64,000 bases of DNA from Macrotrachela quadricornifera (Eukaryota; Rotifera; Eurotatoria; Philodinida; Philodinidae): assembly GCA_022393335.1 (NCBI GenBank), contig JAJEKB010001446.1, positions 156,275 to 220,274 of the forward strand, written 5' to 3'. Below the pieces are notes generated by a model, which was given only the letters and a program-made list of their open reading frames with translations, was not told where the DNA came from and ran no database searches. The stretch's first letter is position 1. Every line of letters starts with the position of its first letter. Position numbers and translations under genes: made by a program. Of this stretch, positions 1 through 10,639 are shown piece after piece.

Positions 1-786
1 GGTATGGCACCATTTAAAGATATTTTTTGGTCAAATGAAATTGAATCTGATGCACCTTATAAATCAACAGCAAGAGAAATATTACCTGATAGAGAAATTT
101 TAATTGCAACACTTTCAACTGGACCAGTTGCTGTTGGTGATGGAATTAATTATATTGATAAAATACGTATTATGAGATGTTGTCGTCAAGATGGTCTTAT
201 ATTAAAACCTTCACAACCATTAACAATGATTGATTTATTAATATCTGATTGGGCTATTTATAAAGGAATTTCACAAGGTGAACTTTATTCAACAAAAACA
301 ATTTTAAATAATGAAATATTTTCAATAATATTTGCATCATCAATGAAACGTAATTATTCATTAATTCCATCAATGATTGGATCACCATCTGGAATTATTT
401 GGTCATTTGATAATCCATATGAAATATTTACTTTTAATCAAAATCATTCTCTTCAAATATCAAATGAAAAATGTAATGATACATCATTTTGTCTTTGGTA
501 TAGTTCACCATTATGGCAATTTAATGATTCTTTATTAACTAAATATGCTTTTATGGGTGAACTTAATAAATGGACATTTATTAGTCAACAAAGATTTTCT
601 TCTTTAACTATCAATTCTGATAATACTCAAATGACAATTATAGTTCAAGGTGTACCAAATGAAATAGTAGATATTCTAGTTTATCATTCAAAATTTCAAT
701 CTATTATTCATTTGATTTGTCATTTTTATACTGATAAATTACAAGCGCAGCTGATAATAAATGCTACAAATGTAGCTTGTTTATAA
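1..786 (+). CDS. 3' part of an unrecognised protein, possibly glycoside-hydrolase-like (partial)
   Basis: An open frame runs from the window edge to TAA at 784-786. The first codon in the window (Gly) precedes the first ATG (position 4) without a stop, so the gene very probably continues upstream. About 260 residues are visible. Near residue 38 is a STGPVAVGD segment, followed by MRCCRQDG and LILKPSQP. A GP-V-GD segment followed by a DG-IL-P segment recalls the region after the barrel in GH36/raffinose-synthase-like enzymes, but this is a resemblance by eye. The last third is beta-rich with few charged residues. No transmembrane segment is apparent. Codon use is strongly A/T-ending, like the other intact genes here, so it is probably a live gene. 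Function is not claimed beyond possible carbohydrate-active enzyme. Confidence 0.6.
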   Translation, partial: GMAPFKDIFWSNEIESDAPYKSTAREILPDREILIATLSTGPVAVGDGINYIDKIRIMRCCRQDGLILKPSQPLTMIDLLISDWAIYKGISQGELYSTKTILNNEIFSIIFASSMKRNYSLIPSMIGSPSGIIWSFDNPYEIFTFNQNHSLQISNEKCNDTSFCLWYSSPLWQFNDSLLTKYAFMGELNKWTFISQQRFSSLTINSDNTQMTIIVQGVPNEIVDILVYHSKFQSIIHLICHFYTDKLQAQLIINATNVACL

Positions 787-1441
787 TGTGTAAATCACTA
801 GATTCTTTCAATATAATTGAAAATTAGAACAGTTAAATTGAATATATCAGTTCAATATATTGTAAAAATCAATTGACTATAAATATTCTATTGTATAACC
901 TTTAGAATTGAAGCTATTTCTACAATAATCTCGAGAATTCTTTTTTGATATAATAGTGGTTAGATTGTGAAAATTGCATCATTCAACAAAATGATATTTG
1001 AAAAATTCGTTTATGATTCTGTATTTCTAAAATTGAATTAGATAAACATATTTCTATATTGAACGATTATCAATTTCTCATAAGATATTGTTGCTAATTA
1101 AAATAATATTTTATTTAATGAATTTTTAAATATAGAAATGAAATTCTTTTAATATGTAACATTCAAATACTTTCGTTTCTATTTTAATCGGAATATGGTG
1201 AAAAATAATTAAAAAACCGATGTTATATCTACTTAAGACGATTAATTAATGATTGAGCCAACTAAGGAATACAGTGAACTAAATCCAGATAGACGAGCTC
1301 TATCGGATAGTATATTCAGATTTTTTTATGAAACCTAACCGACATGAATAAAACCAAAAGCATTAATTTTTTCCTATAGGAAAAAGTATACAAAAAAGAC
1401 TTTTTTCATAACGATTCATTCTGCAATGTAAACCACTAGCG
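787..1441. other. A+T-rich intergenic stretch, nothing recognised
   Basis: No open frame of useful length, RNA gene or repeat was seen between the first gene and the inverted-repeat element that starts near 1442. Confidence 0.5.
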
Positions 1442-2702
1442 ATAGTGGCGTAACCAGAAAAAAATTACAGGGGAGGCATTGCCCCTCTCAGAGATTTTGC
1501 GACGGATGAAAAAGTTTTTTTGTGTCCAGAGATGTCCAAACGTTTTTCGCATCAGAACACAAGCTAATTTTTCCAATATCGAAAAGCCAAAAAAATCTTG
1601 CTGTTTATAATTGAATTTCATGCAAAGATTTTGGCGTTCGAGAACTCTATAAACTACCAAAAAACTGCATAGATTCTTCACGAAGCGAAAGCTTTTGCAG
1701 GATTTAGAAAAAAATTCTACTTTTTTTTGTAAGGATTCGCAAATATACAAAGATCTTCTAAAAGCACCAATTTTTTGAATAAAACAAACATAGTACTCAG
1801 TACTTTCGTTACTATCGACTTTGTCGAGATTTTTGACCAAAATAGCAGTTTTGTTTGGTATTTCCTCACTAATTCTGGTGTTTAGAAGGGATATCTGTAA
1901 AGAATGTGTGAAAATGTTAATGAAAACTGCTGTTTTGTTTGAAAATTTCGTCAAAACCGACTTGGACAAAGAAAGCTCAGCAGTTTGTTTTATTCATTCA
2001 TAAAATTCGTGCTTTTTCGAAATTTCTGCGTGTCTGATTTTCAGAAAGAAAAATCGTCATAGAAAGCTTAGAAAATTTTTCAATATTTATGCTGCCGAAG
2101 GAGGTCAAGCTGAGAATGATTTTTTAGAAATAGCGCTTTTCAGCAGGGAAAAAGACTTTTGCAACCAATTCAGACATATTTCTCAGTTAGAAATAGCCAT
2201 CCTTGATATCTCTCAATATCACTTTTCTAAAAAAAAGTTGTGCTTTGAAAAAATGCCAAAAACTTTGAGAAACTCAGAAATATCAAAGATATTTATTTTA
2301 CAAAGATGACCAAGTTGTTTATCGACTACTCATAATAAAATGCAAGTTTTCTTCAGCCGATACGATAGTTTTATTTGAAAAATGACCATTTTTGCTGCAC
2401 AGAAGGTTTTGAGCTTGCCACAGTCCTATAAAACTCTCAAAAATTGATCCTATAAATCACTAGTCTTAGCATTTTTGCCGCCGAAGACGGCCACGCTCGC
2501 AATGGTTGTAGAAAACTGAGGTTTCTAATTTCTCCGATGTATAAAGACACATTTTCTTCAAGGCCACCACTATAACATCTTATGATGTAAACGTAGAAGC
2601 GTCCGCTCATTTCGAATCAAAAATTTTACAGGGGGGGGGGGGGGGAAGCCATTTATAAGGGGGGCATTGCATCCCCGTGCCCCCTGGTGGTTACGCCACT
2701 AT
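1442..2702. mobile_element. 1.26-kb element with inverted terminal repeats, non-autonomous DNA transposon
   Basis: The left end reads atagtggcgtaacca (1442-1456). The right end (about 2688-2702) is its exact reverse complement. Just inside each end is a second paired motif, aggggaggcattgcccct on the left and a diverged ggggggcattgcatcccc on the right. If the element begins at GTGGCG, both ends are flanked by TA, which would suit a Tc1/mariner-type insertion; no convincing 8-bp duplication was found. A 177-codon minus frame (1436-1969) covers the left end and matches no family I know, so I do not call it a gene. The interior has scattered GCCGAAG-rich repeats. Superfamily is unresolved. Confidence 0.65.
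2631..2645. repeat. G15 homopolymer
   Basis: Fifteen consecutive G residues, striking in such an A+T-rich background, lie inside the right end of the 1.26-kb inverted-repeat element. Homopolymer length from short reads is unreliable here. Confidence 0.9.
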
Positions 2703-3659
2703 TCTAATGCACTCGTTTGATTTGTATATTTTTAATTATTGTTTTCTTTTGATTTATATAAGGACAATGCTATAGTTAACATGATAATTTAGTTGCGGTT
2801 GGTATGCACGAAATAATTAGTTAAAACAAGAACGATAAAACAAAAAGTAATGAAAAGAAAACTTATAGAGAAGATAAAGTCTATTAGAGTTAAAAACAAT
2901 TTAAAATATGGCTTATTATATATTTAAATAAATCGTAGAATAAAAATGTACTTTATGACATATACAACATTTTTTTATTTTGTTTTTTGTATTTTAATTG
3001 AACAAAACAAATATATTTTTTTGGTTTATTTTGTTCTTATTTATGGATAGATCCATTATATTAGTCATAACATGACTAATGTTAGCTATTCGTCTTCAAC
3101 TTTAACAATATAATTGTACACTCAAAAACGATACATAACTTTTTTTAAACATTTTTGATACTTTCCATACCAATCATGATTTTCCCAAGTCGAAAATACA
3201 CGACTGTAAACGGTTGTGTACGACGAAATATAACAAGAAATGATCTTCGTACACGACTGACGCACACCACCACGTATAGGATTTCATACGTTCGAATATG
3301 ATCACCGAATTTGTCAACATAAACATCTGTCGTGTACGATGGTAGTATACGACTGTATACAGTCGTAGATTACCTATAAATTAAATTCCATTTGCCAGTC
3401 ATACTATACTGTCTATTGACTTCAGCAAAGAATCCAATAGAGTATAGGACTTAAAATGCAGAATTTTAAGTTGTAGTTCATTGCATTTTTTCGAACTACA
3501 CATCGAACACTGTGTTTCTACCCTTAAACAAATTCTACCTTTTTATTTCAATAGTTTATTTTTATATTTATCTTTACACTGTTAATCAGAATAAAACAAG
3601 AAGTACGTATTATTGTATTTAAAATCATAAATAACGATAAAATAAAAGAGAAGTATTTC
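2703..3659. other. A+T-rich intergenic stretch with a palindrome cluster
   Basis: No gene was recognised. Between about 3180 and 3370 the words gtacgac, cgtgtac and tatacgac recur in both orientations and culminate in a perfect 20-bp palindrome (listed separately). The rest is simple A+T-rich sequence. Confidence 0.5.
3348..3367. repeat. Perfect 20-bp palindrome
   Basis: tacgactgta is followed immediately by its reverse complement tacagtcgta. Related half-sites (acgactgta, cgtgtacga) occur repeatedly in the preceding 170 bases. Confidence 0.85.
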
Positions 3660-4240
3660 TTTAACTTTTAGATTATTAAACACAATAAAACAATGACTAA
3701 AATATTATTCTAAATTAAATAGCTTTTTTTTTATTTTAGATTTATTTCAATGGTAAAATGAACAGTAAATATTTATTCTGAAATAAATTATTTTTTTTAT
3801 CTTAGAGATAGTTTAATGATACAATGAATAGTGAATATTTATTTTAGGTTAAATCATTGTTTATTTTTTTATTATAAGCTTGTTTAAACAGCACAACCGA
3901 TAATAAGTTATTTTAGACTGAATCCAACGATACAATGATCTGTAAGTTTTTATTTCAAATTAAATTACTATTTCTATATTAATTCTTAGTTTTGGTTTAT
4001 ATCAGCAACGTAGTAAGAATAAGTATTTATTTTATAGAAATTATTTTTAATTTTTAATTTTAGATACATCTCAATAGTACAATAAATAGTGAATATTTAT
4101 TTTAATATAAATTTTCTTTTTATTCTTTATTATAGAATTGATTCAACAACGCAAACAAGAGTAAGCATTTATCTTTGAACAAATTAATTTTCTTTATTTG
4201 AGATTTATCTGAACGTCTCGATGAACAGTAAGGATTCCTG
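3660..4240. repeat. Degenerate tandem repeat, unit about 70-90 bp
   Basis: A block containing the words ttttagattTatttcaa, acaatgaacagtgaa and tatttatttta recurs at least six times between about 3660 and 4240 with heavy divergence. Unit length varies from about 70 to 90 bases. No coding content. It looks like an old minisatellite. Confidence 0.6.
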
Positions 4241-4516
4241 GCATTGAGAATAAAGATAGAGATAGGAGAAGCGAGCGAAGGGTAGCAGGAAATTGTCCCC
4301 TTCTCTATAAGAAGATGCTTATCCAAGGCGGAAAAAATCAAGACTCCTGTACTTCAAAAAATGTTGAAGTATCAGAGCCCCGCTTTTTCTCCTTTGTGCT
4401 TATCTAAATACGAAGACAAACGACATCGTATATACATCTACATGCAATCGTTTAAGATGATCTTATATACGTCCTATTTCGTCGTATACAACACGACAAA
4501 AACACCACAGTATATA

Positions 4517-5774
4517 GGGCGCTACAAATATTTTTTCACCCGCTTCTTCTAAAAGGCTCAGTTTGATTTTAAGTATTTCGTTATCCTGCTGAGACATACT
4601 TAGGATTATGTGCAAAATTTTAGACTTCTAAGTCTTGTACTTCTTTATGAGCCGTCGTTTCTTTCATTTGAGGTGCATGCAACTAACTAACGGATGATCA
4701 ATATTGAATGAGAGAACTTCGCATTTCATATTTCGACCCTAAATATATTCCATTTAAAAAATAAAATATGACAGGAGATGCAGTGTGAAAAGCTCTACAA
4801 TTTATTTAGGATAACTAACTTCATAGTTGTATCTCCAGTGTCCAAAAGTTGACAAAGTTCTGAACAATAAAAAATTGATGCTGCGAAATCAGTGTTTTTT
4901 TTGATAAGTGACCAATTCGTTTTTCTTCTGTCATCTTTGTTATGTCTGATGTTTTTTATTAGATAAAAAACAAAACACTTCATCAAAGGCAGCATAAAAA
5001 ACTCTACAATTTACATAAGACTGCATATTTACAGTTGCATTTTTTGTTTTTGATATTGACAAAGTCCTGAACGATAAAGTTTCGAAGCAGCAACAAAGCC
5101 GTACTTTTGGCATGTGGTGAACGTGTGGTTTTTCCATTTTATCACCTGTTATTTTAACTTATAAAAAAAACAATGTGCATCACCAAATGCAGCGTCAAAA
5201 AGATTAAAAACTATGAAGAACAGTCGGTATCATATATGTACCTTTTTCTTTTAAAAAAAAGCAAAATTTTGAGTAACCAATTTTCGACCCTAAAAACGAT
5301 TCTACACGAGCCAGAACTTCCATTTTTTGTATTTCATCTTTTTATGAAACAATATACTTTCTTAGAAAAAAATAAAATATGAGGAAAAATGCAGCAGCGT
5401 CGAAACTTGATTATTTTGAATACTGTTTATTTTGAAACAAGCAACACACAATTAAGATAAGCTTTTCATTGTAGATTGCCGAGCTTTTCACACTACATCT
5501 TCTGGTAAATTTTATTTCTTTTTAATAAATTATTTATAAGGATCACAATATGAAATGCAAAGTTCTCTCATTTAGAATAAATCGTCCGTTATGTAGCGTA
5601 TAGAAAATGGCATGGTGCTAACGTAAAAGAAATGATGGACAAGAACAAAGGATAAGGCATATAAGTCTGAAATTTTGCCCATATTCCTAAATATGTCTAA
5701 GCATGATAATGGAATACTTGAAATTAAACGGAGCTTTTTAGAAGAAGCGGGTGAAAAAACTTTTGTAGTGTCCC
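4517..5774. mobile_element. 1.26-kb element with about 200-bp inverted terminal repeats
   Basis: The left end starts gggcgctacaaatattt at 4517. The right end, read on the minus strand from 5774, starts gggacactacaaaagttt. Both then share tttttcacccgcttcttct and stay alignable for about 200 bases (left to about 4740, right back to about 5550). The interior contains imperfect direct repeats: an actctacaattta-type segment around 4793 and 4993, each followed by gacaaagt-ctgaac-ataaa; and a cttcatcaaaggcagc/catcaccaaatgcagc pair near 4979 and 5178. Short open frames inside are repeat-derived. No clear target duplication. Its right end lies only about 65 bases from the truncated LINE copy that follows. 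Confidence 0.7.
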
Positions 5775-5839
5775 ATGTGTTTTGTTAAATAAAAAATGAT
5801 TGATGAATTAGTTTGTCTTATAATTTCCTTATTTAATTA

Positions 5840-6960
5840 ACCTTCGTCGTTTGTTGATTTTATTGTAGATCAATATAAAGATGTCTTTACTTCTATAATA
5901 TATAAAGACATGTCTTCGAAAACGATTGGAATTTTAAGTAGTGTAAAACAAGGTGATTCACTTTCGAGTATACTATTCAATCTGGTAATGGATCCATTAT
6001 TTGATACTATTGAAGATTAATACAGCTACGGAATCCCGGGTATCGGACAAACGAATGCTCGTTATTTTGCAGATGATCTCGCTCTCATTTCATCCTCAAA
6101 AATAGGCATGGTCAAGTTACTGTCTAAAACAGCCACATTTCTGGAAGCACGAGGTCTTTCAATCAACCCAGCGAAATGCGTTTCTATCAGCTTAATCAAA
6201 GCATATAAAGGAAAAGAAAAGCAAAATAGAAACAGGACCGTCATTTTCTATAATTGCAGTTCAACTTCTGGTTCTAGGGTATATTAATAATAACACTAAA
6301 TACTTTGGTATACAATTCACGTCCGTAGGTGCAATTGAATCAAGAGCTGCTATACCCCAAATTAAAGAAACTCTTGATAAATTAATGTCAATTAAATTAA
6401 AAGCACAATGTAAAGTTGAACCTTTGAGAATAAATATAATTCCAAAATTTGTTCTAAGTGATAAGTATGGAAATATATCCTTCAATGATTAAACGCATTG
6501 ATATTAGTATTCGTAAATTTCTACGTCAAATTTTAGATATACGAAACTCCTTAAAAAACGAATTCGTTCACATTAATATTCGCGGAGGTGAACTTGGAAT
6601 TCCACTTTTTAAAGAGCGGGTTGGTCTTGTGAAAGTCAAGTTGTATAGACACTTTGTTCTTCTTGGTGATCCATTACCTAAATATCTAATAAAAGTACAG
6701 GATAGTGCCATAAATGATAGATATATTAGAGATCTTCAACTTAGTGATTCTCCAACCGTCGATGAAATTCGTCTACACAAGGAAACATTGATGAAGTCGA
6801 GAACAGTCTCATATATGAAAAAAGTTCATGAACATGGTCGTAAAGTGTTATTGACGTGTCCTATAACTAATCAATGGTTATCTAGTGGACTGAAAACGAT
6901 GAACAACCGAACATATATTAATGCAATTAAAATACCTACCAACTTTATTCCACATGATAG
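5840..6960 (+). pseudogene. R2-clade LINE reverse transcriptase, decayed copy A (5' truncated)
   Basis: Homology begins within the RT domain at a SSFVDFIVDQY segment (about 5848). It continues through VKQGDSLSSILFN and the catalytic YFADDLALIS box (about 6061-6090) to EARGLSINPAKC. Near 6010 a TAA interrupts the frame. Around 6235-6270 and again around 6450 the frame shifts. The 3' part is carried by the open frame 6458-7087 (IKRIDISIRKFLRQIL, then the thumb and linker region). The order and motifs match the R2/R9-like group of non-LTR elements. Copy A loses its identity near 6960, where sequence of copy B begins within the same open frame. It cannot encode a working protein. Confidence 0.75.
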
Positions 6961-7915
6961 CATATTTCGAGCTCTAGCACAACATAAAGTACCTTCTTCT
7001 CTTATCCACTTAGTACGTAATCAATATGTACACAGCTCAACCATCCTCGCATATAAAGACCTCAGCTCAAAAAGATCAAAATCTTAGGAGGAGTATAACA
7101 AGACGATTCACTCTCGCCATTATTGTTTAATCTTGTCGCAGATGAACTATTCAATACTCTTGGTGACGAATATGGATACAAAATAGAGGGAATCGGTTCG
7201 ACCAACATAAAATATTTTGCAGATGACATTGAACTTGTATCAGGTACTAAAATTGGAATGGGATATATGATTGAAAAAATCGTGCAATTCCTTATTGAAC
7301 GTGGTCTAAAAATCCATGCCCAAAAATTGATGTCTATTGCACTTACAAAGGCTTACAGAGGAAAAAAAAGTACGATGTTAACAGAACCGATCTTTACTAT
7401 AAAAGGTAAATCAAAACCGATACTTGGGCTTGTTAATAATTATAACAAATATTTAGATATAAAATTTACATCAGTAGGTGCAATTAACGCGAATACAATT
7501 AAAAAACAAATAAAGGACATCATAAACAAACTACAAAAGATACCTCTTAAAACTCAACAAATAATTGACTTACTACGATCGCATGTGCTTCCTCTATTCT
7601 TATATCAATTAATTAACTTGGAACTTTATTCCAAGCTACTAAAACACATAGATATATATATCAGATGAGTGCTTCGTACTATTCTGTATTTAACAAAAAA
7701 TTTAAGTAATGAATTTTTTACTTTTCAACAAAAGAAGATGGATTACAGATTCCGATGTCAAAGGATGTCATTCGACTTGCTAAAGTTCGGATCTTTAAAT
7801 CTATAATGAGACCTGACGATATATTCTTAAAATATCTCGTTGAAACCCAGGACTATCAAATAACCCATAGATTCATTGGTGGTCTTAAACTCGGTACTTC
7901 GTTCGAAACAGATTA
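6955..7915 (+). pseudogene. R2-clade LINE reverse transcriptase, decayed copy B
   Basis: Starting at HDSIFRALAQHKVPSS (about 6950-7000), this copy carries the RT region again: a QDDSLSPLLFNLVADELF segment (about 7100-7150), a YFADDIELVSG box at about 7211, then ERGLKIHAQK and FTSVGAINANTIKKQIK. The main open frame is 7123-7668. After a stop at 7668 and a frame shift, homology resumes from about 7735 (EDGLQIPMSKDVIRLAKVRIF) to about 7915. There is one stop just before the QDD-type box. B is related to A but clearly diverged, so it is not a simple tandem duplication. It is truncated at both ends and non-functional. Confidence 0.75.
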
Positions 7916-10200
7916 AAACACGTGAATTCTTAAAAATAAATATTAGTAATAATAATAATATTAAATTAAACACCAATACGCAAACAGCAGCTGATGGTTT
8001 TATTAATCTTAATGAAGATATTGATTTGTTACAGTTATCTATGCAAGGAATTCAAGAAATGTTAGAGGCCATCATAGACCAAAACGCCAGTAATAATCAT
8101 CAGGCAAAGTCTGAGAAAATTGATAATAAAAAAACCATTCATAATGTTAAACGTTATGAAAATTCAAGAAAACATGGATATTATCAACGCTTATTTTATC
8201 TCAACAAGAAAAGATTAGTTGTTGAATTACTTGATGGTCAATCACCAAATATTAATCTACCACTGATTAATATAGCTGAAGAATACTATAAAAAGATCTG
8301 GTCAAAAACAGTTACTGATAATGCCTCATCTGAAATCAAAACAACAGTAAACGATAGAACTTTATTTGCACCAACTACAATGGATGAGATTCAGATGGTA
8401 ATTAAAAATACTGAAAATGATTCAGCAGTTGAACCTGACCACGTTACCTTATATGAAATTAAAAATATAATTAATGGACTTTTTGTTGCTTTCAACATAT
8501 GACTTGGTGTTCAAAGAATACCACAAGCATTGAAAGAGAACAAAGCAATTCTTATACCTAAAGGTAATGCTGATGTAAGCACCATCAAAAATTGGCGTCC
8601 TATTACCGTTTCTTCAATGATTCTTCGTACATATAATAAAATATTGGGTTATCGAATAAACCGGGTCTTTAAAACAAATGATTGCCAAGTTGGATTCAAG
8701 CCAATAAATCGCTGTAGAATTAATACTACTGGGCTCCATTCACTATTAAAACATGCTAGAATAAATAAAAACACAATCTATGCATGTTTAATCAATGTCT
8801 CAAAGGCTTTTAATTCTGTATCGCACCAATCTATCATAAGAGCATTAAAAAGAAATGGTGAACCATCATCGTTTATTTAACCTGTTATGGATCAATATAC
8901 TGACACGAATAATATAATTACCTATGATGATACTAAATCTCAAAAAATAGATATACTATGTAGCATCAAACAAGGCGATCCACTTACTAGTATACTATTT
9001 AATTTAGGTGTCGACGAACTCTTTGACATTCTGGGAGATAAGTATGGTTATTCGATTCAAGGTATCGAACAAACAAATGCTAGATGCTTTGCTGATGATC
9101 TAACTTTAGTATCATCAACAAGGATTGGTATGGACGAGCTACTCAAGAAAACAACATCTTTTCTTGAAGCTCGAGGACTTGCTGTTAATCTAACCAAATG
9201 TATCTCTATCGATATAGCCAACGGCTATAAAGATAAAAAAAGTAAGATAGAGACAGAACCTCTATTTTCTATCAATGAGGTTCAAATTCCAATACAGAGT
9301 TACATTGCAAACACAACTCGATATCTTAGTATGAACTTTACATCGGTTGTTACAATCGATTCTAAACATATTAAAACACAAATTACCGATACACTTAACA
9401 AAATCCTTATAGGAACAAAACCTCAGAAACTCGAGTAACTATCATTCGTAGTCTTTTTATTGATAAAACTTGTAGAAAATGCAAAAATGTTGACGAAAGT
9501 CTTATGCATGTATTACAATGTAACCCAAATACTAAAGGTCTGCGCTGTATTCGACATTATCGAATATGCGCCAACGTGACTACTAAATTAGTACAAAAAG
9601 GCTATACAATCTACAAGCAAAAAAAACTTTTCGTGATCCTAACCATATTAGAGTCACACTTCGATCAGATATTATTGCAATCAAGAATAAATTTGCCATA
9701 GTCATAGATGTTTCTTCCATGCACGAAACATCTGATGCTGCTTTCATCAATGTATATAATAGAAAAGTAGAAAGATATAAAGCAATATCGGATATTATCA
9801 TAGAAAAAAATTGATTGTGTGAATACCGAACTTCATAGACTTATTATTGGTTCGCGTGGTTCTTACTATCACAATCAACTGCAGATATGGTACAACATGG
9901 ATTTTTTATCTGAAGAATTGAAATATATTACTATCGGTTGTATGGAAGATTCAATAAAAATTGCTTCTTCGTTCAGTAAAGGTGTGGTGCAATAATTTCA
10001 ACTGAAACAAGTCTAAGACTCTAAGGACAAATATTAGTTGTTTTTTTCTTAATGATTAATCTTACTCTTATATCTTATTTCTCTGATTAATGTAAAAATG
10101 TTCGATTATACTTATGTCTCCGATGTTTATTACAGTTTGTTCTATATGAAAGTCCTCAGGACTCGAAAATAGAGAATTACTAGTGACATCTGATCCATTT
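7916..10200 (+). pseudogene. R2-clade LINE, decayed copy C with RT, CCHC finger and restriction-like endonuclease
   Basis: This is the longest copy. One frame (8,9xx residues aside, positions 7876-9438) is interrupted by only two in-frame stops, at 8500-8502 and 8878-8880. It reads a linker, NWRPITVSSMILRTYNKIL, VSKAFNSVSHQSI, IKQGDPLTSILFN and the CFADDLTLVS box (about 9085). Near 9430 an internal deletion joins the RT to a zinc segment CRKC...H.LQC (about 9470-9530). A frameshift near 9635 leads into an R2-type restriction-like endonuclease: AIVIDVSSMHE (about 9695-9727) and NRKVERYK. The coding match ends around 9990 and the rest to about 10200 is a presumed 3' UTR. RT, then a CCHC finger, then a C-terminal endonuclease is diagnostic of the R2 group. 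Confidence 0.8.
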
Positions 10201-10330
10201 GATATCATCGAACATTTGAGTTAAGTTCCATAGTTAAACATTTTTGATTCATTATTGTTCTACAAGTATCTTTTCACTTTCATTGTGATAGTTTTATCAG
10301 TTTTCTGTGGTTAAAAAATTGAGAATAAAA

Positions 10331-10610
10331 TAAACTAGCTGGTTCCGTCCGAAGTTTCCCTCAGGATAGCTGGCATTCAATTTTCACAGTTATATCCGGT
10401 AAAGCGAATGTTTAGAGGCATTGGGCGTAAAATACGCTCAACCTATTGGCAAACTTTAAATGCATATGAAGTTCATTTTTCTACTTCATTGAGAATGAAC
10501 AATGAATGTGAGTGCCAAGTTTTTGAGCATAGCTAAGTGGACGTGAATGTGGTAGTTGAATTCAACCATCAGTTGTAGTCAAGTTAGGCGTTGAGACTAT
10601 GACACTGTAG
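10331..10610 (+). rRNA. Decayed fragment of 28S rRNA gene
   Basis: The core at 10333-10455 contains ctagctggttcc, cgaagtttccctcaggatag, tatccggtaaagcgaatg, ttagagg and ctcaacctatt followed by caaactttaaatg, in the order and spacing of the eukaryotic large-subunit rRNA. Conserved positions are altered (for example gttccgtccg where rRNA genes read gttccctccg). From about 10470 the match weakens but tgaatgtgagtgcc (about 10503) still follows the rRNA order. I place the end near 10610. It lies in the same orientation as the LINE copies on either side. It is a relic, not a working rRNA gene. Confidence 0.8.
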
Positions 10611-10639
10611 TGAGCTTCCCATGGACCTTTTTCTTGAGG

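Noticed and set aside
1436..1969. 177-codon minus-strand open frame
   Set aside because: It overlaps the inverted terminal repeat of a transposon-like element, shows no motif or domain, and its composition follows the local DNA rather than codon preference of the clear genes.
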